A stretch of DNA of 55,823 bases from Alphaproteobacteria bacterium. Lineage in GTDB: Bacteria > Pseudomonadota > Alphaproteobacteria > Rhodobacterales > Rhodobacteraceae. The position numbers and the translations under genes were made by a program. The stretch is from positions 1 through 55,823 of the forward strand of contig JAUHWP010000007.1 in NCBI GenBank assembly GCA_030424645.1. Direction: 5' to 3'. Shown here piece by piece: positions 32,768 to 42,533 of this stretch. The first letter of the stretch is position 1; each line of letters opens with the position of its first letter. Below the pieces are notes generated by a model. That model was not told where the DNA came from and did not search any database. It saw only the letters and a list, made by a program, of their open reading frames with translations.

Positions 32768-34387
32768 ATGACCCATTCCCCCATCGCCATCGAACTTTGC
32801 AGGTCTGCGAATGTCGATTTTGCGTGGACGTTTCGATATCAGTATATGATCGGTCCCGACCGGCTTGATCTTCCGGGTTTCGTGGTGCGGGACGTGGGGG
32901 CGCATTACATTCATATCGGGCGCGATCTGCGCTGCGGCGACCTGGTGGACGGACAGGGCCAGAATGTCGGGGTTGTTCTGGGCATCGCTGTCGATCATGA
33001 CGGTGCCTTGCCGCCAGAGGTTCTGCCCAGCTTGATAAAGGATGCAACTGCGCCGGGTGCCCGTGATCTGTTCGAAGACTATCTGTCACGTCTTGCCGGG
33101 CGTTATGCCATTGTCATCAAACTGGAAGGTCAGACATTTTTCTATTGCGATCCGGTCGGGATGATCGGGGCGGTTTATGCACCGGAAACGCGCCGCATCG
33201 GGGCGTCGCTGGGCTTGTGCATTGATCGCCCGATCGTTGACCACCCTTTGTATGACCACGATGAAATCGCGCAGGGTCATGGCACCTATGGCCTGTCGCA
33301 CACGCGCGACATGTATGTTCATCGGATGAACGCCAGCCACCGGTTCGATCTGGATGGGTTCTGTCACGCGCGTTTCTGGCCGCGCGCCGACGACACATTT
33401 GACGCAACGCCGGATCAGTATGGCGATCTTTATGACGAGATGATTGCCGCCGAGCGCAAGATCATCGGGCGGATGACGCAGATTGGCGAAACCTCGATGC
33501 CGTTGACCGGAGGCAATGACAGTCGCATCCTGTTGGCGCTGACCGCCCCCGAAGACAGGAAGAAGGTCACGCAGTTCTTTTCGCACATCAATACCTATGC
33601 AAACCGGCGCGATTCTGTGATCGGGACGGCCTTGTGCCAGGCTGCCGGGCTTTCGAACGAAGTCCATGACCGCAAGAAGATCTCGGTCAAAAGATATGTC
33701 GGACGGCTGGCGGCAAGGTCGTATGAGATCGCCTGCGGAATGGCCGGTCCGGCCCCGAAAGAGATCACCAACGGCCTGTTCCAAAGTGTCAGGGAAGGCG
33801 CAATTGTCATGCGGGGCCATCAGTGCAACATTTTGCGCGGGCAGTACCTGACCACCGCTGATCCCCGGAAATGGAGCGAGCCAGCCTGGCATATCCGAAT
33901 GATGCGCTTGGTCGGTAACAACAAGTTCAACCCAGAAGTCGCGACACAGTTTACACCTGATTTCATGCGATATTACAAAGACCTGCCGGGAAATGCCAAG
34001 ATACGGTCGGCAGATTTCATCTTCTTCGAAACGCTTGTGCCGGCCGCACTTGGGATGCTGTTTCCGGGGCAGTCCCATGCGTTCTATCTGTCGCCGTTCA
34101 ACAGTCGGCGTCTGGTTCAGCTGTGCATGATGCCCGATACGGCATACCGGCTGTCCAATGCGACGACCAATGACCTGATCCTGCGGGCTGCACCAGAGAT
34201 ATTCACCGTCCCCTATTCATACGAGATTCCGCCTGACATGCACGATACGGACGAGAGTTTCGCCGGGCGAGACCAGCGCTGCGACGCATCGAAGAAACGG
34301 TATTCCGGGATCTTCAAAGAAGCGGCGCCGGATGTTGTTGCTCAACGCTTCGCCCCCCCGGCCTTGACGGCTGGGCAAGAGGAGTGA
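32768..34387 (+). CDS. Asparagine-synthase-like protein lacking the glutaminase Cys
   Basis: In the 539-residue protein, residues about 1-200 look like a degraded class II glutamine amidotransferase domain (GRYAIVIKLEGQTFFYCDPVGM), but there is no Cys2 at the N-terminus (MTHSP). Residues about 220-480 form a PP-loop ATPase domain with PLTGGNDSRILLAL at residues 246-259, close to the SGGxDS of AsnB. It could use ammonia or an amine to form an amide, or cyclise a substrate as beta-lactam-synthetase-type relatives do. It follows the kinase gene by 3 bases. A product-forming role in a small biosynthetic pathway or glycan amidation is plausible but not proven. Confidence 0.7.
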   Translation: MTHSPIAIELCRSANVDFAWTFRYQYMIGPDRLDLPGFVVRDVGAHYIHIGRDLRCGDLVDGQGQNVGVVLGIAVDHDGALPPEVLPSLIKDATAPGARDLFEDYLSRLAGRYAIVIKLEGQTFFYCDPVGMIGAVYAPETRRIGASLGLCIDRPIVDHPLYDHDEIAQGHGTYGLSHTRDMYVHRMNASHRFDLDGFCHARFWPRADDTFDATPDQYGDLYDEMIAAERKIIGRMTQIGETSMPLTGGNDSRILLALTAPEDRKKVTQFFSHINTYANRRDSVIGTALCQAAGLSNEVHDRKKISVKRYVGRLAARSYEIACGMAGPAPKEITNGLFQSVREGAIVMRGHQCNILRGQYLTTADPRKWSEPAWHIRMMRLVGNNKFNPEVATQFTPDFMRYYKDLPGNAKIRSADFIFFETLVPAALGMLFPGQSHAFYLSPFNSRRLVQLCMMPDTAYRLSNATTNDLILRAAPEIFTVPYSYEIPPDMHDTDESFAGRDQRCDASKKRYSGIFKEAAPDVVAQRFAPPALTAGQEE

Positions 34388-34398
34388 CGCGGTTCAGG

Positions 34399-34421
34399 GT
34401 CAGGCGGGACCGCGGCCTGAC
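34399..34421. terminator. Candidate hairpin between converging genes
   Basis: GTCAGGC and GCCTGAC pair across a 9-base loop in the 56-base gap between the Asn-synthase-like gene and the GT2 gene. There is no T-run in either direction; possibly a shared bidirectional terminator. Confidence 0.35.
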
Positions 34422-34443
34422 TTCGAAACGCGTCGGCGGATTG

Positions 34444-36687
34444 TCACCCCTTGTCCTGCTTCACCGTGAAAAACCACTTGGCACCGGGGTCGCGGTTCAC
34501 CACCTCGTCGGGGACCGAGTCCGGGCCTGACAGAAACACGTTCGATCCGAAATGGCTGTGCATCAGCGACAGTTTCTGCAGGCGCTCTCCGGTCAGGTCG
34601 GCATAGAAGTTGGCGTATTTCTCGGTGGCCTTCAGCTCGGCGATCTTGGCCTTGTGGCATGTCACGGAATGGGCATGCGCCGCCGCTATGTCGGGATCGG
34701 CCATCAAGCGGGCCAGTTCGGCCTTCATCATCGGCACACGTTTCTGGATAGACAGGTCCTGATCCGCGTTGTTGTTCATTCTGAACCAATAGGCCAACCC
34801 CTGATCCCGATCCACATGGTTCACCCGCCCGCGATCCCGTTTGACCAGGAAGCTTTCGGCGGACCGCACGGCATAGTGGTTAAGCTGCACAAGATCATAG
34901 CCGAACGTGTCGATCGTCGAGCGCCAGCCATTGCGGAACATCGTTTTGGGCAAGGGTCTGCCAGACCCGTTCACCCAGTTGATCCGTTCCCACAGTTGCG
35001 GCTTCAGCCCCTTCGGGCGGTGAACGCCAAGCTTGTTGAAGATGCCGACATTGCGAAACAAGGTCTTGAACCCCCATGCCTGATGGGGTTTGCGCACGAG
35101 CTCGGGCGCACAGCGCCGGAACTGTTCGGTGATGGGTGTATCGGAATAGTCATGGATGTCGGCATTGCCGAACAGGCGCCATGTCATCGAGATCATGTTG
35201 GCGTCAGGCACAGCGGCAAACAAGGCATCCAGTGTTCCGTCCCCGGTCTTGATGTTCACGAACTCGTCCACATCAATACAGGCCACCCAGGTTGCGTCTT
35301 TGATCAGGTCTTCGTCCTCGGCCGCTTGCAGGGCGGCGTGCTGGGGCTTCAGATCGGACGTGCGGAACGGGTTTTCACGGTGTTGCAGGATGCCCTTTGC
35401 CTGCAACAGCATCAACATCGTGTCGGTGCCGTCGGTGCAATCGTTCGTGTAGATGATGAAGTCGTCAAACCCGATGGCCCGGTGATAGGCGATCCATTCA
35501 AGGATGAATGGCCCTTCGTTCTTCATGGTGCTGACAATGACGCAGCGCCCCCGCCCCGTCAGTTTTGAAGTGTCGAAGTCGATTTCGGGCATACGGACGG
35601 GCTTGTGTCCGAACAGGGTTCCGGCCGCCTCAATCAGCGGGTCATGTTCGATCAATGATGTTTTGGGAACGATCCTGGACACGGACTCGGTCGGGTGGCG
35701 AATGGCCATGTAGCGGAAGAAACCGCGTGTGCGTGTCGGATCGGGTTGCACATTGCCGATCCGCACCAGACGCCAGATCGCATCGTCGGGCGCATGAGCG
35801 GGGGCGATGCACCATCGTTGGCGTCCGCCGCGCGCATCGAACTGGACGCAGATGTGATCGCCGAACCCGATCTGTGCGTTTGGCCGAACCCGCCACGGAT
35901 AACATTGTCGACCCACCAGAGCGATCAGACCGTTTTCAGCCGAAACGGCTGTGTCGAAGACGTTCACGGGGCTGGCAGGGATCAGGTCGAACACGTCGAT
36001 ATTGGCGACGGCGCGTGCCTTGTCCAGAAACCGCCGGCGCAGGATCTCATAGATCGTCAAAGCCCCGAGCGGACTTCGCCACGCATCGGCAGGCGGGATA
36101 TCCATGCGATCCTTGCCCGGTGCGCCGGGAACGCAATAGGGGTGGGCTTCCTGGGGCAAGCCGGGCTTGCCAAGCGGCACGTCGCTGCTAACCAGCACGA
36201 CCTTACAGGCGGTTTCCAGCTTTTCCAGACCTTCGCGCAACTCGGTCGAGAACGCCCTGTCCGCACCCGGTTCGGCACGGTCGATGATAACGGCAGACTG
36301 CATGTCTTGGTGACGGATATGATAATCCAGCCATTCCAGCACGATATGCGCAGGCTCGCCGTTACGTTCTGCCACGAAGGCGTTCGTGTCTTGCAGGTAA
36401 TCGGTTTCGACCTCGGCAGGGGTCAGGTTGACGCTCTGGCCCCTGATGGAGAACGATGCCGGCACCAAGGGTGGCACCGCGTATGTCAGAAAGGTGGCGC
36501 CTCCGACCGCGTTCAGGGACAGCATCCGGGATTTGGCCGGGGGAACGATCTGCTCGCCCGTCACCTCCTGATCGAAGAAAAGCGTGATTTCGCGCCGTTG
36601 GTCGTTTTGGTATTCAACCGCATCCAGCAGCGTAACCTGGTCAAGCACGCGGCTTGCGAGTCGTCGCTCTACCAGCTTCGCGTTCAT
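34444..36687 (-). CDS. Two-module glycosyltransferase family 2 protein
   Basis: In this 747-residue protein the C-terminal half is a Glyco_tranf_2_4-type transferase: STMKNEGPFILEWIAYHRAIG near residue 388, TNDCTDGTD, and CIDVDEFVNI near residue 470 with an Asp-x-Asp metal motif. The N-terminal half looks like a diverged copy (HIVLEWLDYHIRHQDMQSAVIIDR near residue 115) without a clear DxD. The tail contains a long helix rich in Lys and Ala. It is likely cytoplasmic and acts in surface-glycan assembly with the 29030 protein. It is on the opposite strand to the other four cluster genes and converges with the Asn-synthase-like gene. Confidence 0.72.
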   Translation of the reverse strand: MNAKLVERRLASRVLDQVTLLDAVEYQNDQRREITLFFDQEVTGEQIVPPAKSRMLSLNAVGGATFLTYAVPPLVPASFSIRGQSVNLTPAEVETDYLQDTNAFVAERNGEPAHIVLEWLDYHIRHQDMQSAVIIDRAEPGADRAFSTELREGLEKLETACKVVLVSSDVPLGKPGLPQEAHPYCVPGAPGKDRMDIPPADAWRSPLGALTIYEILRRRFLDKARAVANIDVFDLIPASPVNVFDTAVSAENGLIALVGRQCYPWRVRPNAQIGFGDHICVQFDARGGRQRWCIAPAHAPDDAIWRLVRIGNVQPDPTRTRGFFRYMAIRHPTESVSRIVPKTSLIEHDPLIEAAGTLFGHKPVRMPEIDFDTSKLTGRGRCVIVSTMKNEGPFILEWIAYHRAIGFDDFIIYTNDCTDGTDTMLMLLQAKGILQHRENPFRTSDLKPQHAALQAAEDEDLIKDATWVACIDVDEFVNIKTGDGTLDALFAAVPDANMISMTWRLFGNADIHDYSDTPITEQFRRCAPELVRKPHQAWGFKTLFRNVGIFNKLGVHRPKGLKPQLWERINWVNGSGRPLPKTMFRNGWRSTIDTFGYDLVQLNHYAVRSAESFLVKRDRGRVNHVDRDQGLAYWFRMNNNADQDLSIQKRVPMMKAELARLMADPDIAAAHAHSVTCHKAKIAELKATEKYANFYADLTGERLQKLSLMHSHFGSNVFLSGPDSVPDEVVNRDPGAKWFFTVKQDKG

Positions 36688-36928
36688 ATGCTTAAGCCCC
36701 TGCCTCGATACTGCCGTGGATGACCATATTGCTTCGAAACAGCGTATGGCGGCGATTCATCAGGTTCAAGCGGATGCAGTGTGTCAGCATGATGCAAGGC
36801 ATGACACGAAGGCGGGCCGGGGCCAAGCGGATAACTGCCAATGATGTAAAACCGGTGGTGACTGTTTGCCGATGCAGCTAGTGTGGAATTAAGCGAGGCG
36901 ACCGGTCAGCAGCAGGAAGGGAACCACG

Positions 36929-38728
36929 GTGCAAATATCCGCAGTTAAAGCGCTGGTATTGCTTCTGTTTCTGTGTATTGGGCCGACCTCTCCTGCGTTC
37001 GCGCTGGACACTGTCGATTTCTCCGTTGCCGGGTCTGACGACGACCTTGAGGATGCGCTGAAAGGCGCCTCTTTGGTGTTGGCGGCGGAACGGGACGCCG
37101 AGAAGGATACCCGCGATGTCTTTGCCGCCGCGCTGGCGGAATACGGGCAGCTGGTGCAGGCGCTTTATGCAAACGGCTATTACGGCGGGGTGGTGCGCGT
37201 GCGTGTGGACGGGCGCGAGGCCGCGCAGATCCCGCCCTTCGATGTGCCCCCCGCGATCCGGTGGATCGAAGTATCGGTCGATCCCGGCAGGCAGTTCCGG
37301 TTCGGCACGGCGCAGGCCGCACCGCTTGCCCCCGGCACCGACATGCCCGACGGGTTTCGCGCGGGCGAGGTGGCGAAAAGCGTGACCGTGCAACAGGCGG
37401 TGGATGCTGCCGTTCTGGGCTGGCGCGAGGCGGGATATGCCAAGGTCGCCCTGTCGGATCAGAGGATCACCGCCAACCATGCCGGTGCGGAACTGTCGGC
37501 ATCGCTGAGGTTCGCACCGGGGCCGAAGGTGCGGTTCGGCACCTTGCGTCAGACGACCGAAAGCGCCGTGCGGTCGGATCGTATCGCCCGCATTGCGGGT
37601 TTTCCGGCAGGCCAGGTGTTTTCGCCGGACGATCTGGAAACCGTGGCCAAGCGCTTGCGCCGCACCGGCGCGTTTTCATCCGTCACCCTGACCGAGGCCG
37701 AAACGCTTGGGCCGGGCAACACGCTGGATATCGGGCTGGCACTGGTCGATGAAGAGCCGCGCCGCTTTGGGTTCGGGGCCGAGCTTGCATCGTTCGAGGG
37801 GCTGCAACTGACCGCCTTCTGGCTGCATCGCAACATGTTTGGCGGGGCCGAGCGGTTTCGTGTGGATGGCGAGGTATCGGGCATCGGTGGTCAGCATGGC
37901 GGCATTGATTATCATCTGGACGCGCGGCTGGATCAGCCCGCAACCTTCGGCCCGGACACCAATGCCTTCGTGTTCGGCAGCCTCGCCTATGACGACGAGC
38001 CGGGCTATATCTCGCGCAGCGCCAGCCTGGGCGGCGGGGTGAAGCGCATCTTCTCGGACACGCTTGAGGCCGAGTTCGGTGCGGCGCTTCTGTATTCCGA
38101 AACCACCGATGTGCTGGGCGACCGTCGGTTCTTCCTGTTTGCGCTACCCTCATCCCTGACCTGGGACCGGCGCAACGACAAGCTGGATGCAACGCGCGGC
38201 ACCTATCTGAAGGCCGAGGCGATCCCGTTCATCTCGGTCGATACCGGTGGCACGGGGGCCTGGCTTTACGGCGACGGGCGGGCCTATCGCGGCTTCGGGG
38301 CCGAGGATCGGTTCGTGATCGCCGGGCGGGTGCAGGTCGGGTCGGTCATGGCGGGCGACAGCGGCGACATTCCCCCCGATTACCTGTTCTATTCCGGCGG
38401 GGGCGGCACCGTGCGCGGACAGCCCTATCAGTCGTTGGGCCTGAATGCAGGCGGGGGCGAGATCACCGGCGGGCAATCCTTCGTCAGCCTGTCGGCCGAG
38501 CTGCGCGCCCAGATTACCGACAAGATCGGCGTGGTCGGTTTTGTCGATGCAGGCCATGTGGCCGGGGGCAGCCTGTTTGACGGTCAGGGCAACTGGCACA
38601 CGGGCGGCGGGATCGGCGTGCGCTATAAGACCCCCATCGGGCCTTTGCGGCTGGATGTGGCCGGCCCCATATCGGGGGATACCGGCGACGGCGTGCAGAT
38701 TTACATCGGAATCGGGCAAGCGTTTTGA
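36929..38728 (+). CDS. tamA: Outer-membrane assembly protein TamA (BamA/Omp85 family)
   Basis: This 599-residue protein has a Sec signal peptide (VKALVLLLFLCIG core, likely cleavage after PAFA). POTRA-like domains follow up to about residue 270 (YANGYYGGVVRVRVDG, VTVQQAVDAAVLGWREAGYAKV, FSPDDLETVAKRLRRTGAFSSV). A 16-strand-type barrel fills the C-terminal half and ends in GIGQAF, with the terminal Phe of outer-membrane proteins. It should work with TamB in inserting proteins or lipids into the outer membrane. The start is GTG 36929 behind AGGAAGGG. The stop overlaps the tamB start. Confidence 0.93.
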   Translation: MQISAVKALVLLLFLCIGPTSPAFALDTVDFSVAGSDDDLEDALKGASLVLAAERDAEKDTRDVFAAALAEYGQLVQALYANGYYGGVVRVRVDGREAAQIPPFDVPPAIRWIEVSVDPGRQFRFGTAQAAPLAPGTDMPDGFRAGEVAKSVTVQQAVDAAVLGWREAGYAKVALSDQRITANHAGAELSASLRFAPGPKVRFGTLRQTTESAVRSDRIARIAGFPAGQVFSPDDLETVAKRLRRTGAFSSVTLTEAETLGPGNTLDIGLALVDEEPRRFGFGAELASFEGLQLTAFWLHRNMFGGAERFRVDGEVSGIGGQHGGIDYHLDARLDQPATFGPDTNAFVFGSLAYDDEPGYISRSASLGGGVKRIFSDTLEAEFGAALLYSETTDVLGDRRFFLFALPSSLTWDRRNDKLDATRGTYLKAEAIPFISVDTGGTGAWLYGDGRAYRGFGAEDRFVIAGRVQVGSVMAGDSGDIPPDYLFYSGGGGTVRGQPYQSLGLNAGGGEITGGQSFVSLSAELRAQITDKIGVVGFVDAGHVAGGSLFDGQGNWHTGGGIGVRYKTPIGPLRLDVAGPISGDTGDGVQIYIGIGQAF

Positions 38729-41700
38729 AGGTCCTGCTTCGCATAATGACCGTGGTGTTTTCACTGGTCTGGTCGGGATATGCCTTGGCGCAGGCCGAAG
38801 AGACCGAACAGGATGATCGCGGTTATCTTCAGGCCCTTCTGGAAGACAACCTGTCGGATGTCGGCCGCGATATTCGCATCATCGGGTTTCAGGGTGCGTT
38901 CAGTTCGCAAGCCACGGTCGACCAGATCACCGTTGCGGATGACGAGGGGATATGGCTGACGCTGAACGATCTTGTCCTGTCCTGGACCCGCTCCAGCCTG
39001 TTGCGCGGGGCGATCAATATCGACCAGATCACGGCCAGGGGAATCATCATCGCGCGCAGGCCCGTCCCGGTGGATGGTGGTGCCCCCGCGCCCGAGGCAT
39101 CCGGTTTTTCCCTGCCCGAGCTTCCGGTTTCGATCGAGATCGGGGTGATCAGGGCAGACCGGGTGGAGATTGCACAACCCGTCATCGGGGAAGCCGCCGT
39201 GGTGCGTCTGGAAGGTTCGGCCAGCCTGTCGGGTGGCGAAGGCACCGCCGGGCTGACGATCGAGCGGACCGACGGACCGCGCGGGTCATTGGCGTTCGAC
39301 GGAAGCTATAGCAATCTCACCCAGTTGCTGGATCTGGCCTTCGCGGTCGAGGAAGGAGAGGATGGCATTGCTGCAAACCTGCTCGACCTGCCGGGCCGCC
39401 CTTCGGTCGCGCTGAGCGTCGAGGGCACCGGCCCGCTATCGGACTTCGTGGCGGATATCGACCTGGCCACCGATGGTGCGCCGCGTCTGACCGGGCAGGT
39501 TGAAATGCAGGACGAGGTCGACGATGCGGCGTCGACCCCCGACACGCCGGTGATGCTGAAGCGGTTCACTGCGCAGCTTTCCGGTGACATCGCACCGGTG
39601 TTCCTGCCCGATTACCGCGACTTCTTCGGGGACAACGTCGCGCTGAACGCGGTCGGGCGGCGGTATGCCGATGGCGCGCTGGATCTGGAAACACTTGAGC
39701 TGACCACCGAAGCGCTGACCCTTCAGGGCGATCTGTCCCTGTCGTCGGGCGGCTGGCCCGAACGGTTCAGGCTGCAAGGCAAACTGGCGCATGAGGACGG
39801 GGCGCCGGTCGTGTTGCCCGTGGGCGGCACCAGGACAGAAGTCGATGCCGTAGACCTTGCCATCGGCTATGATGCCGAAAATGGCGAGGCATGGCAGGCC
39901 GATTTCACCCTGAAATCCCTGGCCCGTGACGATCTGGCGCTGGAAACCGCGATGATCACGGCCACGGGCACCCTGGTGCGGGGTGAAGGCAGCGCGGTGG
40001 GGCGTGTCGATGGCGATGTCCTGCTTGACGTCTTGGGCATTGCGCCGGTTTCCGAAGATCTGGCGCGGGCAATCGGCCCGGCCCTGACCGGCAACCTGTC
40101 TTTTGACTGGCGCGAAGACGCGCCGCTGCACGTCACCGGGATCGACCTTGCCGGAACCGAGTATCAACTGACCGGCAGCCTGTCCGCCGATGATCTGGAA
40201 AGCGGCGTCACCGTCACCACCAACGAGGATTTCGTCCTGACCGCCCGCGACCTGTCGCAATTTGCCGGGCTTGCGGGCACGCCGCTGACCGGGGCGGCCA
40301 CCGTGGCGGTGGATGGCGATGTGAACCTGCTTGGCGGGTCGTTTGACCTGACCATCACCGGCGATGGCGCTGACCTTGGCATCGGCCAGCCCCGGTTCGA
40401 TCCGCTGATCGCGGGGGCCAGCACGCTGGATGTGAAAGCGGTGCGCGATGAAACCGGCACCCGGTTGGAGCGGTTGAACATCACCACCGACCAGACCACC
40501 GCCTCGATCTCGGCTGACCTGAAAACCGATGCCTCGTCGGTGCAGTTCGATCTGCGCATAAAGGACAGTTCGGTTGTCGATCCCGGTCTGTCCGGCCCCG
40601 CGACCGCAAAAGGCACGGCCACCCAGATCAGGGACAGCTGGGCGGTGCGGGCCGATGTGACGGCGCCGGGCGGGGCAGAGGCATCGGTGGACGGCACCGT
40701 GCAGATCACCAGGGACGGGCCGGGTCTGGTCCAGGGCACCCTGACCGCCAGGGCGGCATCGCTGTCGCCCTATGCCCGGTTGGCCGGGCGCCCGGTCTCG
40801 GGTGCAATCGCAGCCACCGCCAAGGGCAGCTATGACCTTGCCACCGGCACGTTTGACGGTGCGGTTGACGGATCGGCCACCAATCTTGCCCTCGGGCAGG
40901 AGGTGCTGGACGGGTTGACCCGCGGGGCCAGCACCTTTAGCGCCCGCGCCCATGGAAATATCGACGAGGTGGTGTTCATCGACGCCCTGTCGATCACCAC
41001 GCCCGAACTGACCGCACAGGCCACCGGGCAAGAGATTGACGGACGTAACACCCTGACCTTCCAGGCCAACCTCAGGGATGTGGGCATCGTGGCGGTTGGC
41101 ATTTCCGGCCCCGGATCGGCCAGCGGCACCGCGACGCTGGTGGATGATCTATGGCAGGTTTCGGCTTCGGCCACCGGGCCGGGTGGTGCGAACGGCACGG
41201 TGAACGGCACGGTGCGGTCGGATGCCAGCAGCGCCAATCTGACACTGAACGGCAGCGCCCCGTTGGAACTGGCCAACCGCTTCATCCAGCCCCGGCTGCT
41301 GACCGGACAGGCCACCTATGATCTGGCGCTGAATGGTCCACTGGCGCTGTCGTCGCTGTCGGGCCGGGTGCAAAGCGCGGGGGCGCGGCTGACGCTGCCG
41401 ACCTTCCGGCAGGCGCTGGATATCCCCAGTGCCACCGCCACCCTGTCAAATGGCCGGGCCGACCTGAATATCGTGGCCTCGGTCGTCAATGGCGGCCAGA
41501 TCACCGCCCGTGGCACGGTCGGGCTTGACGCCCCGTTCCAGGCCGATCTTGAACTGGATGCCAGCCAGGTAACGCTGACCGATGGCAACCTGTTCGACAC
41601 CACCATTAACGGCGCGGCCACGGTGCGCGGGCCGCTGGCTGGCGGGGCGACCCTGCGGGCGGACATGACGCTGGGCCGCACCGAGATCCGTATCTCGGAC

Positions 41701-42525
41701 GTGCCCGCCAGCACGGTGCCCATCCTGGAAGAGCTTCGCCACATCAACGAACCCGCTGCCGCGCGCCAGACCCGTGCCTTTGCCGGGCTGATCGTCGAAA
41801 CAGACCCGAGCGCCGTCGCGACCGCCCGCCCCTATCCGATCGACATCACCCTGCGCGCGCCCAGCCAGATCTTCGTGCGCGGGCGCGGGCTGGACGCCGA
41901 ACTGGGCGGAGAGCTTCGCCTGACCGGCACCAGCGCCGATGTGCAGCCCGTCGGGCAGTTCAATCTGGTCCGGGGACGGCTGGATATTCTGGGTAAACGG
42001 CTGACCCTGACCGAGGGTCGCGTCAGCCTGCGCGGGGCATTCGACCCCTATCTGAGTTTTGCCGCCGTGTCCCAATCCGATGACATCACGGTCAGCATCA
42101 ACGTGGTCGGCCCCGTTTCGGCGCCCGAAGTCACCTTCACCTCGTCCCCTGCCCTGCCCGAGGATGAGGTGCTGGCCCGCCTGCTGTTCGGGCGCAGCAT
42201 CACCGATATTTCCGCCCTTCAGGCCCTGCAACTGGCCGCGGCGGTCAGAACGCTGGCGGGCAAGGGGGGGGACGGGATCGTCGGCAATCTGCGCAAGAAT
42301 TTCGGGCTGGACGATCTGGACCTGACCACCGACGAGGATGGCGAGGCGACGTTGAAGGTCGGCAAATACATCTCGGAGAACATCTATACCGATGTTGCCG
42401 TCGGTGCCGATGGCGATACCGAGATCAACCTGAACCTGACGATCAGCCCGTCCGTCACCGCGCGCGGCACGGTCGGATCGGACGGCGAAAGCACCATCGG
42501 GATCTATTTCGAACGGGATTACTGA
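38725..42525 (+). CDS. tamB: Translocation and assembly module protein TamB (AsmA-like bridge protein)
   Basis: This 1266-residue periplasm-spanning protein has an N-terminal hydrophobic anchor or signal segment (IMTVVFSLVWSGYALAQA). A long repetitive beta-rich body with many TGxA, LSG and VDG motifs follows. The C-terminal DUF490 domain includes GRGLDAELGGELRLTGT near residue 1055 and DEVLARLLFGRSI near residue 1150, and ends GIYFERDY. Long grooves of this type are thought to move lipid or help outer-membrane protein insertion with TamA. The start is TTG at 38725, overlapping the tamA TGA. It converges with nosX with only 8 bases between stops. Confidence 0.93.
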   Translation: MKVLLRIMTVVFSLVWSGYALAQAEETEQDDRGYLQALLEDNLSDVGRDIRIIGFQGAFSSQATVDQITVADDEGIWLTLNDLVLSWTRSSLLRGAINIDQITARGIIIARRPVPVDGGAPAPEASGFSLPELPVSIEIGVIRADRVEIAQPVIGEAAVVRLEGSASLSGGEGTAGLTIERTDGPRGSLAFDGSYSNLTQLLDLAFAVEEGEDGIAANLLDLPGRPSVALSVEGTGPLSDFVADIDLATDGAPRLTGQVEMQDEVDDAASTPDTPVMLKRFTAQLSGDIAPVFLPDYRDFFGDNVALNAVGRRYADGALDLETLELTTEALTLQGDLSLSSGGWPERFRLQGKLAHEDGAPVVLPVGGTRTEVDAVDLAIGYDAENGEAWQADFTLKSLARDDLALETAMITATGTLVRGEGSAVGRVDGDVLLDVLGIAPVSEDLARAIGPALTGNLSFDWREDAPLHVTGIDLAGTEYQLTGSLSADDLESGVTVTTNEDFVLTARDLSQFAGLAGTPLTGAATVAVDGDVNLLGGSFDLTITGDGADLGIGQPRFDPLIAGASTLDVKAVRDETGTRLERLNITTDQTTASISADLKTDASSVQFDLRIKDSSVVDPGLSGPATAKGTATQIRDSWAVRADVTAPGGAEASVDGTVQITRDGPGLVQGTLTARAASLSPYARLAGRPVSGAIAATAKGSYDLATGTFDGAVDGSATNLALGQEVLDGLTRGASTFSARAHGNIDEVVFIDALSITTPELTAQATGQEIDGRNTLTFQANLRDVGIVAVGISGPGSASGTATLVDDLWQVSASATGPGGANGTVNGTVRSDASSANLTLNGSAPLELANRFIQPRLLTGQATYDLALNGPLALSSLSGRVQSAGARLTLPTFRQALDIPSATATLSNGRADLNIVASVVNGGQITARGTVGLDAPFQADLELDASQVTLTDGNLFDTTINGAATVRGPLAGGATLRADMTLGRTEIRISDVPASTVPILEELRHINEPAAARQTRAFAGLIVETDPSAVATARPYPIDITLRAPSQIFVRGRGLDAELGGELRLTGTSADVQPVGQFNLVRGRLDILGKRLTLTEGRVSLRGAFDPYLSFAAVSQSDDITVSINVVGPVSAPEVTFTSSPALPEDEVLARLLFGRSITDISALQALQLAAAVRTLAGKGGDGIVGNLRKNFGLDDLDLTTDEDGEATLKVGKYISENIYTDVAVGADGDTEINLNLTISPSVTARGTVGSDGESTIGIYFERDY

Positions 42526-42533
42526 GCGGCGCG

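Noticed and set aside
36688-36928. Search for promoter or small RNA between the GT2 gene and tamA.
   Set aside because: No convincing promoter pair, hairpin with T-run or short gene was seen in these 241 bases.
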